Counted from the first letter of the stretch, positions 32,211 through 44,752 are shown. The stretch is 64,000 nucleotides of DNA from Rhododendron vialii (GCF_030253575.1 NC_080569.1:13389501-13453500), one strand, 5' to 3'. Notes: generated by a model not told the origin, from the sequence alone. Made by a program: numbers and translations.

Positions 32211-35200
32211 ATGACAGTGCTGAGCTCCAAGCGGGTCTTGGAGGACAACCATACCCGTGACCCCAGCGCCATCACAGCCCTTACGCTCACCCACAAAGCT
32301 CTAACCGACGTGAGCCGCCTCAATCAAATCCCTGGTCTCATTTGTTTGATTTCACGACTTCGAATTTGATTCATTTGATTCTTGGTAGGTCTCGTGCTTG
32401 AGCGAGTTCAAGAACTTGGAGAGGCTCGACCTCAGCGCCAACAATCTAACTTCACTAGAGGCAAGTCGGTCTTGTGTCTGTTTGTGCTCCGAGGGTGAAG
32501 CATTTCGTTTGTGGGCTTGATTTGGTTTTGGTTTGTTTTGATGGGTAATGTAGGGTTTGAGGTCATGTGTCAATTTGAAATGGTTATCAGTTGTACAGAA
32601 CAAGCTTCAGAGCTTGAAAGGAATTGAAGGCCTTACCAAGCTCACTGTGAGTAGAGTTCGTTTTCCCAGTTCTTTAAGCTTTTTTGAGCAGTTTCTTTTC
32701 TGGGTTAGATTGTTTGAGCAATTGAAACCAAAAAAGTGATAAGCTTATGAGCTTAAGTAGATAAAGCTGCATCAACACTTGTTTTAAGCCAGAACTGATT
32801 TCCCTTTTCTGCTCGGTTTGTATGTTGAATACCATTTGAATTATTCTCAGTTTTCGGGAAAAAAATATAGTAATAATGTACCTCGAAGACAACACACAAT
32901 ACATAGGTTGGTTTGTAATGCTGGTGCAAGGGAAGTTAAAAAGAAGTTTCCTTTCCCCTTGCCCACTATTTTGCCTCTCGTTCATGGCCCCACTTTCTCT
33001 CCTCATGAGGTGTTATCATGCAAATCGTGCTTGCAGCTCCTTATTGTTCAATTTAGACAATGTAGAATTAAGTCACTGTAAAGTTATAGATTCCCTTAAT
33101 GATTGAGGCAAGATCATAGATGGTACAAAAGAAGCAAGTGAATATTCTTTTTGAGTATATCGATAATATTACGTTTGAGTCATACTTGCTTGGCAATTCT
33201 ATAAGCTGAAATTTTGTTCTGTTTCAAGGTAAACAATTTCATGCTTATTCAGCCAATATATAAGCTAAATTTTTTTTCCCCATTGACTTGTTTATCATAT
33301 TTGAATTTTAATTCATCTGCTTTCTGTTTTCAATTATGATCGTTCGGTTTGAAATTTATTGCGTACTTTCTTCTGCATGTTTTATGTTGGATACTTAGTT
33401 CATACTTACGATTTTCATGCTTCATTATCCAAGGAAACCAGAAGATTCCTTTAGATGCATTTGCGATGTCAATTTGCACCACCTGGTTGAAAAGTAGTGG
33501 TCCTATTCGCTGGTTTAGGTCTAAAACTATTGGCATTCCCCTTTCCAGATTTAATATATGGTATTCTTGTGAAGTAGGTGCTGAATGCTGGCAAAAATAA
33601 GCTTAAATCAATGGATGAGATCAGGTCTCTTATTAGCTTACGTGCACTGATTTTGAATGGTACGATCCAACTTGAACCATCCATCGCCTCGTTCTTTTAA
33701 TTTTTGGTTTAAATTTAATTCTATATTCCCCTTGAAGAATCCCTCTTTGTGCAGATAATGAGATCGTTACACTTTGTCCGCTTGACCAAATGAAAGAATT
33801 GAACACTCTAGGTATGAGTTTCCTTCTTCTGGGGGAACATCTAAGTGTATGCTCCACTTATCATTCAGTTCATATGTGGATGATTATGTGATGTCTTAGA
33901 CCCATGCTACTGATGATGTATTGAATTAACTTGCTCCCCCTTCCAAGTAAACCACCTATCTTCTTTGTTCCAACAATTGTAATGTTCCAGACTTCCAGTT
34001 CCTGAGAGTTTTTAGATTTTGTCTTCAATCTACTCTAGACAGTTCTCCCGTTACTTATAATTAAGTGTGTATTGCTTAACATGCTTTCTATGGTTCTATG
34101 GTCTTTATCTTTTCCATGTCCGATATTATTGAACTGATTCTAGTTTTGTATCAAAGCAGTGCATGTAAGCTTCTCTAAACTGTATAACTGATTGTGAGAT
34201 AAATTAGGTCACTTTACAAGCTTCAGTCTTATATACAACTGCGTCACTGACCATCTCCTGCATACATCAAACTAATATTGTGGTTAGAGTTTACGTTGCA
34301 ATCCAGTGAGCAATAATATCCCATATACATAATAGGGCACATTAACATGTTAAATGGAGCCTCTAATTTATTTAGGTTGACCTGTCTATGCATGGTTCAA
34401 AAGCGATTGGATGATCCGTCATGTTTTCTTAACATCCAGATGTGGCCACATCTGTTAAACCTTACCTCAGTGGTTTAATGTTTCTGGTACAGCTTTAGAG
34501 GTGATGGGGAAATCATAAGCCTAACTAATTTTCTCTTACTAATACTGATTTGTTTCCAGTTGTGAATTTGGTAAAGTAACGAAACTTGTAGAGGCTGCAA
34601 CCTCTTCCTTTTTTAAGTCCTGTTATTTGTCCTCACAGTTGTCGGATAAACGTTTTATGTTATTATGAGAGTATATGTCAAGAATTTCAGTGGCTTATGA
34701 AAGTTGTAGCCAGTAGATTCGTGAGAAAGGACCATCCAATGAAAGAACAAACTTCTGAGGTCTTTAATGAGTAGATCTGTATATTGTTATTTAATAGTGA
34801 CTTTGTTTTCTTTATGGAGTGTAAACTGCAATACGTGTACCTCCGTTCCATGTTTGCTTTTGAGTTTGAGTTCTTCTTGGGTTTGGTATACTCTGCAGTT
34901 CTTTCGAGAAATTCAATCTCTAAAATTAGTGGCTCTCTGAACAAGGTGAAATCAATCACGAAGGTAAGCTGTTAAAATGCCAAGCTTCAAACCTTTTTAC
35001 CCTTGTAGTGTTGCTATTCTTACTTGTTCATGATTCCAGCTCTCTCTATCTAACTGCCAACTTCAAAGCATCAACTCACTCAAGTCATGCACTGAGTTGA
35101 AAGAGCTCCGACTTGCTCACAATGATATCAAGGTAAATTTACAATATTAAGCATACGTTCTGCATATATACTTCTATAAAACCATTTACTTGAATACAAT

Positions 35201-36488
35201 CTCCAGGCTCAGTTGCTTGAGAGTTGAGAGCTACAGGATTGTCACTCATTTATCTTTTTTCCATGTCATTGTTAGCTGTTAGGTCTTCACCTTTTTGTCT
35301 CTAAAGATAATTTCACTAATTTGTTTTCTCTCTTCTTCTCTTGTCAATTGCGCAGACTCTTCCATCTGAGTTGGTCGTTAATATGAAACTTCAACTGTTG
35401 GACATAGGGAACAATTCAATCACTAGCTGGTCTGACCTGAAGGTTAGCCATTTTGTGGCAAATCACTGTTAACTGATGTTGCCTGTGTCTGTACGGAGTA
35501 TTTACTATTTGTCCTGGCATTGTTCTACTAGGTGCTGCCTTCGTTGGTTAACCTGAAAAACCTAAATTTGCAAGGCAATCCCGTTGCTGAAAAGGACAAG
35601 TTAGCAAAAAAGGTATCTGTTACTTATTTCTTTTGTACTTCTTTCTTGATGTACATTTTTTAGTATACGTTATTTTCCCAAGTGACCATTTTGGTTCTTA
35701 TTGTGAAGCAGATCAGAAAGCTAGCACCAAATTTGCAGATATTAAATGCCAAACCAATCGATAAAAGCTCAAAGAACGAGAAGGGTGACAGAGATGAGAC
35801 AGTTGATGATTATTCATTTACTGCTGCTAAAAAGCAAGGGGCTCAAAAAGAAGGGAAAATAGAGCAAAGAACGACAAAACAGAACCCCAAACATAAGAGG
35901 ATGAGTCAGACCAACGACGATCAACATGATGCTGCCACGGATGTTGTCATTGAGAGAGGATTGAGGCATAAAGATCGGAAAACCATGGGACTTCTGGAAG
36001 AAAATGATACCATCACTGAAAAGAAATTGAATAAAAAGTTGAAGAAGGTCCAAGAAAATGAAGTCAATGTCAATGACAATAAAGATATTGAATTTACAAA
36101 TCCTTTCGTCGAGAAACAATTGAAGCGCAAAAAGGATAAAGCAAGTCGAATCCTTGAGGCAGAAGCCGCAAACGAGATTGAGAATGGTACTGAAATGGAG
36201 AAGGAACTAAAAAGAAAATCGAAGAGAGCGAAACAAACTGAAGCTAATGTCATTGATGATGGAGAAACTCCATTTGCAGATCTTTTTGCTATTACTGGTG
36301 AAAATTCTGAAAACAGTGCCGGAGGGTTGGATGAAAAAGTTGTTCAGGATGTTAGTGCCACTGGTGGCTTAGTTACATTCCCCGTGAAGAGCAAGAAAAT
36401 CAAGAACAGGGCCCAGAGCTCTCCCCTCCAGTTGGCCCCAGTCGCTGAAGTTGGATTGGGTGGTCAATCTATGTGGAGTGATGAGTAG
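32211..36488 (+). CDS. Leucine-rich-repeat protein with Lys-rich C-terminal tail, 10 exons
   Basis: The spliced product is 501 residues. Exons: 32211-32309, 32389-32460, 32554-32646, 33578-33659, 33755-33811, 34899-34963, 35040-35132, 35356-35442, 35532-35612, 35712-36488, all phase-consistent. Residues 1 to about 240 form SDS22-type LRRs of about 22 residues (NLERLDLSANNLTSLEGL, LVNLKNLNLQGNP), one repeat per exon. The last exon encodes a 258-residue tail rich in Lys/Glu with several KKxKK clusters, probably nuclear or nucleolar, ending GGQSMWSDE. The product resembles the Arabidopsis LRR protein that I recall as At5g22320, whose function is not established. Intron 2 uses a GC donor (AG|GCAAGT). 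Part of this gene is duplicated at 29638-30083. Confidence 0.9.
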
Positions 36489-36974
36489 TTTGCAAAGGTG
36501 AGTCCTTCGGCTGTGCTTCTGGGTACTTATTTTCTCAGCTAAACATCCTTGAAACTTTATTCTCGGTCTTTTCCATCGCTTTGTTTTCCCTGTTTCGGCT
36601 TCTGTCAAGTAAAACACTTCCGTTTGTTATTATGCAAGTGTTCTGCTGATAGTAGAGGCATGTGTGATGACCGGGCGAGGTCTAAGTTTAATTATGCAAT
36701 GACATTTTTTGTTATTCGGTGGTCAGCTCAATAGACCGACTAATTGTGGAGACAAATTAAAGAACCCATTACTTTTTCTCGCCCTCGGAACCAAAAGCTG
36801 CGTAAAAGGGCCAACGGAGATTAGATTCTGGAAATCTGATTTGATGCTGTTTGGCCACATAATCTCGTGTTTGACAAACGATAGCCACACTCAAATTCTC
36901 ATATTGGCCGCGGTTTTAGTTGGCAGGTTTTGTGGTGACACAGGAAATTATGTGACCAATGTTATAAATCTAAC
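36489..36974. other. 3' flank of the LRR gene
   Basis: Probable 3' UTR, with a GT donor-like AAGGTGAGTCC at 36495-36505 that may start a 3' UTR intron. No further gene was seen before the foldback element. Confidence 0.35.
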
Positions 36975-37737
36975 GGACGCGGGGGCTCTGCTGCCCAGCC
37001 TCTACCCACACTCCCACACGGCACCGTTTCATCAAAAGAAAAAAAAAAACTCTTCCGCTTGCGATCCTATGAAACAGAAACGTGATTATGAGAGCCTTAG
37101 AGTTAAAATTTAATTATGTCTCTTTAGAATAATATGATCAGAATAATAAGATCTTCACGTCAATTCAAACGGATTGAAAATTGGAGCGCTTAATTTTTTA
37201 ATCATATTTTTTAATATATAAACGGTCTAAAAAATTAAGTGTGCCACTTTTTAATTCGTTTGAACAAGTACGAATATCTTATTATTCTAATCATATTATT
37301 TTAAAGAGATATAATTAACTTTTGTCTATAGGACTCTCATAATCACGTTTCCGATCTATAGGATCCTAAATAAAGAGCAGATACTTAATTATGAGAGTCC
37401 TAGAGACAAAAATTAATTATGATGCTTTAGAATAATAAGATATTCATACTTGTTCAAATGAATTAAAAAGTGGCACACTTAATTTTTTAGACCGTTTATA
37501 TATTAAAAAATATAATTAAAAAATTAAGTGCTCCAATTTTCAATCCGTTTGAATTGACGTGAAGATCTTATTATTCTGATCATATTATTCTAAAGAGACA
37601 TAATTAAATTTTAACTTTAAGACTTTCATAATCACGTTTCTGTTCTATAGGATTGCAGGCGGAAGAGTTTGTTTTTTTTTTCATTTGATAAAACGGTGCC
37701 GTGAGTACCCACCCTGGGCAGCAGAGCCCCCGCGTCC
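36975..37737. mobile_element. 763-bp foldback element, Mutator-type
   Basis: Nearly the whole element is one inverted repeat, with arms of about 370 bp (36975-37350 and 37370-37737) starting GGACGCGGGGGCTCTGCTGC. It is flanked by a perfect 9-bp duplication AAATCTAAC at 36966-36974 and 37738-37746. Long TIRs with a 9-bp TSD indicate a non-autonomous foldback MULE. If transcribed it would give a long hairpin RNA. Confidence 0.92.
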
Positions 37738-38945
37738 AAATCTAACACATGGTACATGTAGGCCGGTAAATCAGTTAAAGAACTAGGAATTGAGACTACC
37801 AACCTTCTTTCAGCATCTTCGGAAAAAAGGGGGAAAAAAAAAACCTTCTTTCGTCCGATAAGCCGACTATGACTGTAGAAAAGCTTTTTTTTTTTTTTTG
37901 ATCCGCAAAAAACGCCTCTATTGGCTTTTTCCATGGAAAAGCTTTTTCCATAGAGAAAAAGGGGTGTGTGGCTTTTCTAAAGCATCTTCTTCCTCAAATT
38001 ATGGCAACTAAAGGTCATCCCTAAAGTGTGTAGAGTCCTAATCATTGTCGCTGAACATGGTGGGAGGCTAATCAATTCATCCATCCCACTCTTAATAAAA
38101 AGGAAAATTGCTGTACCAAGGATAACTGGCTCCCACGGCCACGAGTTTTACTATTAACTTGCCTATTCTCTTTAATCATCGTTAAGGAAAGATTATTCAT
38201 TTTTAGGATCCAAGGTCTTGCCCACTCCATAAAAGAATCTCTTCTTAATACGACCACGGACTCTCAAGTCCTTGTACTAGTTGCTGCGGCATATCTACCA
38301 CCAAATGCACAAGACGGGTCTTAAGACCAATATGTTTGCTCTGATTTTTTTGATAACTTAAGTGTCCGGACTAGTTTATACGCACATCGACTAATTTCGA
38401 AGGACCAATCCTATCGTTCTCTTGTGGGGGTTCCAATTAAAGCCTCAGTATGTTACTTGATGGTCCATGCCGATGAGAGTGAATATGTGAATGAATACAC
38501 TGCAGCCTTGAATTTTTTTTGTTTGAAGAAAATTTTGAATTCCAAAACTTGAAAGATACACCCAGACGTATATATAGATTGATGTGTTACCACAATCTAC
38601 AATTTAATGGACATTGTCAACGAAAGACCACATAACTCGGTAAGGAAGAGCAGAGTCCAAGTCAAGAACTGCTTGGTGTTTGCATATTTGAACTCATTGA
38701 AGCCGGAGTCGCATCATTATGATTTATGTGTCAATTGGGATGTTCAGTTGACTGCATTGGCGGAGCTTAAACATGTAAGGGCTGTTCGGGCAAGCTTAAA
38801 CATGGACCTTGATTATTAATTCTCCTATCATACGCACCGGGGCTAGGGCCACAAGAAATTCCTCGTGGCCTGACCCCAAATTCATATTTACCTTCTTGTA
38901 TTTCTGAAGTCTGGACTAATCTTTCTTATTCACATAAATATCATA
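37738..38945. other. Intergenic region
   Basis: A poly-T run followed by GATCCGCAAAA (about 37887-37912) looks like a reversed LINE or retroposon 3' tail. A 70-codon frame at 38607-38819 has no recognisable domain and is probably chance. No gene is supported. Confidence 0.35.
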
Positions 38946-39160
38946 CTCCATCCGTCTCTAAATAAGTGTCCGGCGCGCAAACCTAAACCTTACAAAAGAT
39001 GTATATTTTTCGTTAAAAAATCTAATTTTTTTTTACAATCTAATAGAACTCATTGCTATCTATTCATTTGTGGAAAAATTTTAATTTTTTTAACGAAACA
39101 AATGCAATTTTTTAAATGTCTAGGTTTGCGCGTCTGACACTTATTTAGGGACGAATGGAG
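38946..39160. mobile_element. Stowaway-type MITE
   Basis: The ends are CTCCATCCGTCTCTAAATAA and its approximate inverse at 39141-39160. The inner arms contain AAGTGTC and GCGCAAACCTA in inverted order. TA duplications lie at 38944-38945 and 39161-39162. The length is 215 bp. Confidence 0.85.
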
Positions 39161-39948
39161 TATCAATTAATTATTGAGTAAGCTTTGAACACCAACATTT
39201 TATTGATCAACTACGTAAAGTTCTCAATACCATTTTTTTTGCATTCAGGAATCATAAATTTTGGTTGAATTTTAAATTTTAGCCAAAGTTTATGAAAACG
39301 AGATCGTGCGGTAATAACACTGCATGTTTTCGAATGATATGATAGTAACAATAATCGAGATTAATTCTTCATTTTATCAAAACCGTTCAGTAAAAACTTG
39401 AATGGCTGGATTTAGTCTTGAAAAATCACCGAACACAAATTTCTTTCATAATTCGGCACCCTCCGATCTCATTTCTTGGCTCCGCCACTGGTTGATTGAT
39501 GGCAATGCAATTGTTCCATTCACATGTGCCTTGTTTTTTTATTAACCAAAAACATTGGAATAGCTAGGCAAACTGAAAGCAAATTAAAGGTTGGGGGGAT
39601 TTTGGAGTGTGCTTAAATATTACATTACGTAAACTGAAATTAACGTATTCTGGAGTCCCTACAAAATGCTCTTTTATACTAGTCTAAGAGCTGAAAATTA
39701 TCCTATCTTCCTTTCGATTAGACAGTAGCGGCATTCACTTTTCTATGTTCACATGTAGTAGTACTATTTTGTAATGAAACACACAAAGGCGATATATTCT
39801 ATTCACATACGTATGGAGATTATCACATGACTTGATTTTATTCTAAATCACATCAGGTGTCTTGGAGTATATGATAGTTCAATCGAAGAAATACTAGCCA
39901 AGCACCCAACGAATATGTATGACTTGCATGGATGAATAACCTAACAAT

Positions 39949-40617
39949 TAGGGGTGTAAACGGTTCGGTTTATGCTTTTTTCAAATTAAAGTGGACATTT
40001 TTGTTTGGACAAAACACATAAAATATTATTGGTTCGTTTGGTTCGGTTTAACCGGTTTATTCCGTTTTTTCAATTTGTAACTCATGCTCCATTTTTATAG
40101 CAAGAAAAAGAGCCACCTTAGAGTTCCACCATTTTCATTTTCATTTTAAACCATTGAAGGTAACATTGAACTTGACGAAGGTCCAAGACTGATAAGGAGA
40201 GTATAGCAATGGAAAAAATCGAAGTACAAAGCAGGAGAGAGCTCAAAAGGTTGGCTTCGAGTCAAGGGGGAGAGAGAGAGGTGTGATTGGCTTTGTGATT
40301 AGGGAGGGAGAGAGAGAGAGAGAGAGAGGTGCGAGGTCTAAAGTGGAGCCATGGAGGCACAGCACATCAAAAATAAGCAAACCCTTAGAGAATACTCATA
40401 AATACGAAGTGGGAACCCTATCATTAATTTTGAACTAATTAATGTATATATACAAATCCAGTCCCGGCCAGTTTATTTCGGATGGGAGGATGAACCGAAT
40501 TGATTTTATGTGATTTGGTTAAAACTCAAACAAGACCAAACTGTTTATCGTTAGAAATCAAACCAAATCACTGGTTTCGATTTTCGGTTCAGTTTACCCT
40601 CTCTCTTTTCACCCATA
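39949..40617. mobile_element. hAT-like non-autonomous element
   Basis: The left end TAGGGGTGTAAACGGTTCGG and the right end (reverse complement TATGGGTGAAAAGAGAGAGG) are typical of plant hAT MITEs. Internal GGTTCGGTTT motifs are paired in inverse orientation. The flanks CTAACAAT and CTAACATA (8 bp, two differences) may be the target duplication. There is no transposase. Confidence 0.6.
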
Positions 40618-41040
40618 CTAACATAATTAACGTCCTCTTGCATGTAAATTTTTGGGTCTAAATGCGGGAGTCAGAAATGAAATTCCTCCACTTTCATTCA
40701 CATGAACGCTCTTTATGGTCAATTTGTGAGACCAAAAGGGCTGGAAGACGGCGCAAGTGCTCAATGAGAACTCTCTCTCACTCTCTCTCTCTAACGTGTA
40801 GATGAGAGTGACGTGACTAGGACGGAAGCAACCATGCAACACCTAGGCCAAAAAACACAATATTAGATACAAGCGGTGAGGTAGGCATGTTGTTTGGTAG
40901 CATAGAAGGTTAAAAAAGAAAGACTATTTTAGCCCCATATCCGTCCAAAACATGACCTATGTTTTTGTTGGATTGCATGTGCTCCGCGTTTGCTGATGTG
41001 ATAGAGATTACTTGGTAAAGGGCTTAGCTTACATGGCCCC

Positions 41041-41041
<1 letters not shown>

Positions 41042-41111
<70 letters not shown>
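41042..41111. repeat. (CT)n microsatellite
   Basis: About 70 bp of CT. An AT repeat of about 35 bp follows at 41352-41387. Confidence 0.95.
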
Positions 41112-41112
<1 letters not shown>

Positions 41113-41272
41113 ACCACACACATATCTCTAAAGCATATTATTTGGCAAGGGAATAAAGCAAGACACCTCCTCTGTTTCTCTAGATAAAAAGTAATGAACC
41201 AAACAAAGACTAACCTTTTGTACTTTGGGCCGGTTTACATTATCTTCCTCTATCTAAACTTAATGTTATGAG

Positions 41273-41345
41273 CAGGAGCGGACCCACTTTAGAGCATGGG
41301 GTTACGTGCTTCCACGCCTTTTTAAAAAAAATAAATTTCTTGATT

Positions 41346-41392
<47 letters not shown>

Positions 41393-42237
41393 GCTCAGTC
41401 AGTCTCAAATGAGGGAGTCCTTATTTTAGTTAAAATGCGAACCTCCTCATTTCTTCCATTTTTCGATCGAATTTCGATGATCCGAACCGCTCAATGTGTT
41501 CAAAACGTGATTTCAAGGGTACCCGCGAGAAATCGGCAAAAAAAATGACCGGGAAGGGCTTCATCTGAGCAATTTTTGTTTGAACCGTTCGATAAAAAAT
41601 AAACAAAAACTGCTCGGATGAAACCCTTCCCGGTCATTTTTTTTGCTGATTTCTCCCGAGTACCCTTAAAATCACGTTCTGGACACATTGAGCGGCTCGA
41701 ATCATCGAAATTCAATCGGGAAAAGAAGGTCCGCATTTTATTAAAATGAGGTGGTTCTTACGGGAGACGGACTGATTATATGCTATCTTCTGTAAGATGT
41801 TAAAGTTTGGCTCAGTGGTAAGAAACAGGTCATGTGAAAGGAATAGCGTGGGGACTTTTCTTTGGTTTTTTTTCAAAATCCACTTTCACAACCAAGGTTA
41901 GTCCCACTCTCCAATGTCTTCAATTATTTGTGTATTACTTAATATGAATTCGCACACTGTATTTGTACATTTTTTGTCTCCGAAACTTGTAGAGTTAATA
42001 AGTAGAAAAATAAATGATGAACATGTGATAATTTTGTTTTAACGCATATAGTTGAAGTGCGCAAGTTTACCCAAGTAGTTTGTTATTAAAATGCATATAT
42101 ACTTAAAAATTATTACATTATTATGAATGCTAATTAAAATTATTTGGGAGTGAATATGCTTAACTGTAACTCATATGTTACGGAGTTACAAAGAAAATTA
42201 GTGCCTCCACTATGTCGAATTTCTGGGTCTGCCACTG
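41273..42237. mobile_element. hAT-like element interrupted by a foldback MULE
   Basis: The left end CAGGAGCGGACCCAC and the right end (inverse CAGTGGCAGACCCAG) form an imperfect TIR. The 8-bp flanks GTTATGAG and GTTACGGG differ at two positions. Similar CAGTGGCGGA-type ends are common in plant non-autonomous elements. A separate foldback element (41396-41774) lies inside, so this one is older. Confidence 0.5.
41396..41774. mobile_element. 379-bp foldback element, Mutator-type
   Basis: Arms of roughly 180 bp start CAGTCAGTCTC and CAGTCCGTCTC, and pair through CTCAATGTGT and GGGAAGGG blocks to a short loop near 41580-41600. It is flanked by a perfect 10-bp duplication ATTATATGCT at 41386-41395 and 41775-41784. 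It is non-autonomous, with no protein. Confidence 0.88.
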
Positions 42238-42245
42238 GTTACGGG

Positions 42246-43190
42246 AGAGAAAGTGAAAGAGAGAGAATGGGAATATAAGCAATTAATACTACTTGATAAG
42301 TTTCCATCCATATATATAGGAAGAGTGATCGATGGAATCCACGTCCGAAAGTAGGGACCTTTCTTGCAAACCAGAGAGAGAATCCTTTTCAAGATTGACC
42401 TCACTAGCTAGCTACTATTCTCTTTCTATACAAATGGAAATTAATACTAACATTACATCAATATTTTCGGAGTCCTAGCAGCTACCTACCTACCTACCTC
42501 TAGCTCTAATTAAAAGGATAAGTAATTACATTACTGGGGATCGATTAGATATTCGACCAAGCCCTTGATTAATAGCGAAAGCGTAGTAGCGATCACGTCC
42601 TCGATCTCTCTCTCTCTCTCTCTTCGCCAAAAAGAAGCTCTTCGATCCTCAAAAAATGAGGAAGAGCTTGAGGAATGAGGTTGCCTTCAATTAGCCTTTA
42701 TTTGGATCTTGAATTTCATTGTGACTTTTTATTCAAGAGAGGCTTTTCCTATTGAATGAAGAAGAAGAATCTCTCATCCCCCTTATCTTGCTTTCAGAAA
42801 TTCCCCGGATAAATTCATGATTCAAACACAGCCGAAAAACATATAGATATCCCTTCAGTCTCTTCTCTTGCAAAAGGGGTCTCAAGTTTTGCATGTTTTT
42901 TTGAAGGGACAAAGGGCTTAAAAGGACAAGCCGGCCCCATCCAAATTAAGGGTATATGTACATAGCTAGGGAGCAACTTCTCTCCAGTTCTCTGTAAAAA
43001 ACTGGACCCGTGCCGCTGTGAGTTTAGTAAAAAACTGGACCCGTGCCGCAGTGAGTTTAGAATGGTCTTCTTGAGACTACTTGGAAGGCCAGCAAATAAA
43101 CAAACATCCAATACACCAAGCTTTGATATCCCATCTTTGCTACCTGCTTTACAATAATCAATTCATCACCCAAACACAAAGTGGGGAGGA
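42246..43190. other. Intergenic region downstream of the GH17 gene
   Basis: No gene seen. A short tandem duplication of AAAAAACTGGACCCGTGCCG lies at about 42996-43048. A CT tract is at 42606-42622. Confidence 0.4.

Positions 43191-43238
<48 letters not shown>
43191..43238. repeat. (GA)n microsatellite
   Basis: About 45 bp of GA, 150 bp beyond the stop codon of the GH17 gene, possibly in its 3' UTR. Confidence 0.95.
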
Positions 43239-43240
<2 letters not shown>

Positions 43241-43387
43241 ATCATATTAGTAGTAAATATTCACCAATTATGTATAAATGTACAATTCTACAAATGCATT
43301 ATTCTTCCAGCCACCTTTTTACATCACCCACCTAATTTAAGTCGTATTTCTGTATTATTTTGTTTGTTAAAAAGGCAAAAAGAAAAT

Positions 43388-44712
43388 CTATGGCTTTATT
43401 ACCTGATGAGAACTAGCGGAGGAAGTGAGAGAAACGGAGCCGTACGACATTGTCGACGTCGAAGTGGCGGACAAGGCCGAGAGGCCCACATTGTAAACCA
43501 TAGTTTCGTCGGGCTGAAAGAGCCCGAAGTTCCTCTCCGAGGTGGGCCCAGGCTTCAAATCCTCATTGAACAAAGCGAACAAGTAAATCTCCAATCTAGA
43601 ACTAGGCCTCAAGGGAGTCCCTTCATTTACCAATTGCCTCCTCAAGATATTCCGGTTATAAACCGCCGCGTTTTGCACGGTCGCCCCAATTTCGTTCGGG
43701 TCGCCTTTAGAGGGCCACCCGGTTTCCGAAACCCGGACTTCCAGCCCACCAAAGCCCATTCTGGCTAAAGCAAAAATAACGGCATCCACTTGGGCATACA
43801 ACATGTTGTCGTAGTGCAGTTTTGTGTAGGGGTCCACCATTCCAACATTAGGGTTAAATAAAACGTAGTCCAAAGAAATATTGTTAGGCTCATCTTTGTA
43901 AGCAAAATATGGGTACGCATTGATCCAAAAGGGTGATTTAGTAGATGCCAAGAATTGCAAAATCTGAGGCATGACCCCGGCGAGTTCTGGCCTGAAAGAA
44001 CCGGCCGAAGGCGGATAGGACTCCGCCAGAACGGCCAGGGAGCTGGGCGTGGAGACGTGAATGTACGAGTCTAGCCCCAGTTGGACCAGGGCAGCATGGA
44101 TCGCGGTCATCGCGTGCACGACATTGGCCATCAGGGTGGTGTCGTCGCCGGTGTAGAGCTCGTTGCCGACAGCAATCCCGGTGATCCGAGTGGCCGGGAA
44201 GTAGGGCCTTATGTGGGTCCCGACCCATTGGAGAGCTTGTTGTGGGTCCATCAAATCGCTCAAGACCTCGTTCTCCACCGTCACAATGAGGTCAACCCCG
44301 GAATTGGCAAATGCCGTTAGAATCTGAGGGTTGGTGTCGTAAATCCTTGCTTTTGTGATCCTATAAGATTTTAAGAGCTCAAGAACTTGCTCCGGTGGTG
44401 GCAGATTGTTGGCAACTTGACCGTAGTTGATGCCAAGGGATTCAACTCCTCCTAGAAAAAAGCACAATTAATTAAACAGGTTAAAATTAGGAATAAAATT
44501 AAAAAACCTATATAATGTGTATTGAAAAAGACAAGATATAAATGGATAATAATGACTCAAAGGAAAAATGGGTTTAAGGTAGCTAGCTCAAAGATCAAGA
44601 AAAAGACTAAGGACACGAGCATGCATATAACGGAGAAAGAGGGGTACCTGAGAAAAAGAGAGCAAATATAAGAAGAGAATGGACGAAGGCAATTCTTCCA
44701 AAAAATGTTGCC

Positions 44713-44714
<2 letters not shown>
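43388..44714 (-). CDS. Secreted glucan endo-1,3-beta-glucosidase (GH17), 2 exons
   Basis: The spliced product is 376 residues. Exon 1 is 44648-44714 and exon 2 is 43388-44451, joined in phase by a GT..AG intron of 196 bp. Exon 1 encodes a signal peptide (MATFFGRIAFVHSLLIFALF...), and the mature enzyme starts near VESLGINYGQVANNLPPP. GH17 enzymes cleave beta-1,3-glucan (callose) in the wall. The acid/base glutamate lies in GIAVGNELYTG (about E120) and the nucleophile in RVSETGWPSKG (about E265). ALFNEDLKPGPTSERNFGLF closes the barrel. After the catalytic domain there is only a Ser/Thr-rich tail with no X8 domain and no GPI-type hydrophobic end. An intron right after the signal peptide is usual for the family. 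A CT run directly abuts the start codon. Confidence 0.93.

Positions 44715-44750
<36 letters not shown>
44715..44750 (-). repeat. (GA)n microsatellite directly upstream of the GH17 start codon
   Basis: On the coding strand this is a CT run of about 35 bases ending at the ATG, so it lies in the 5' leader. Length polymorphism here would change the leader but not the protein. Confidence 0.9.

Positions 44751-44752
<2 letters not shown>

Noticed and set aside
38607..38819. 70-codon frame as a small gene
   Set aside because: No recognisable domain, codon pattern or splice context; it lies among transposon debris.
43181..43768. 195-codon plus-strand frame over the GH17 3' end
   Set aside because: It starts in the GA microsatellite and runs antisense to the GH17 coding sequence; no domain.
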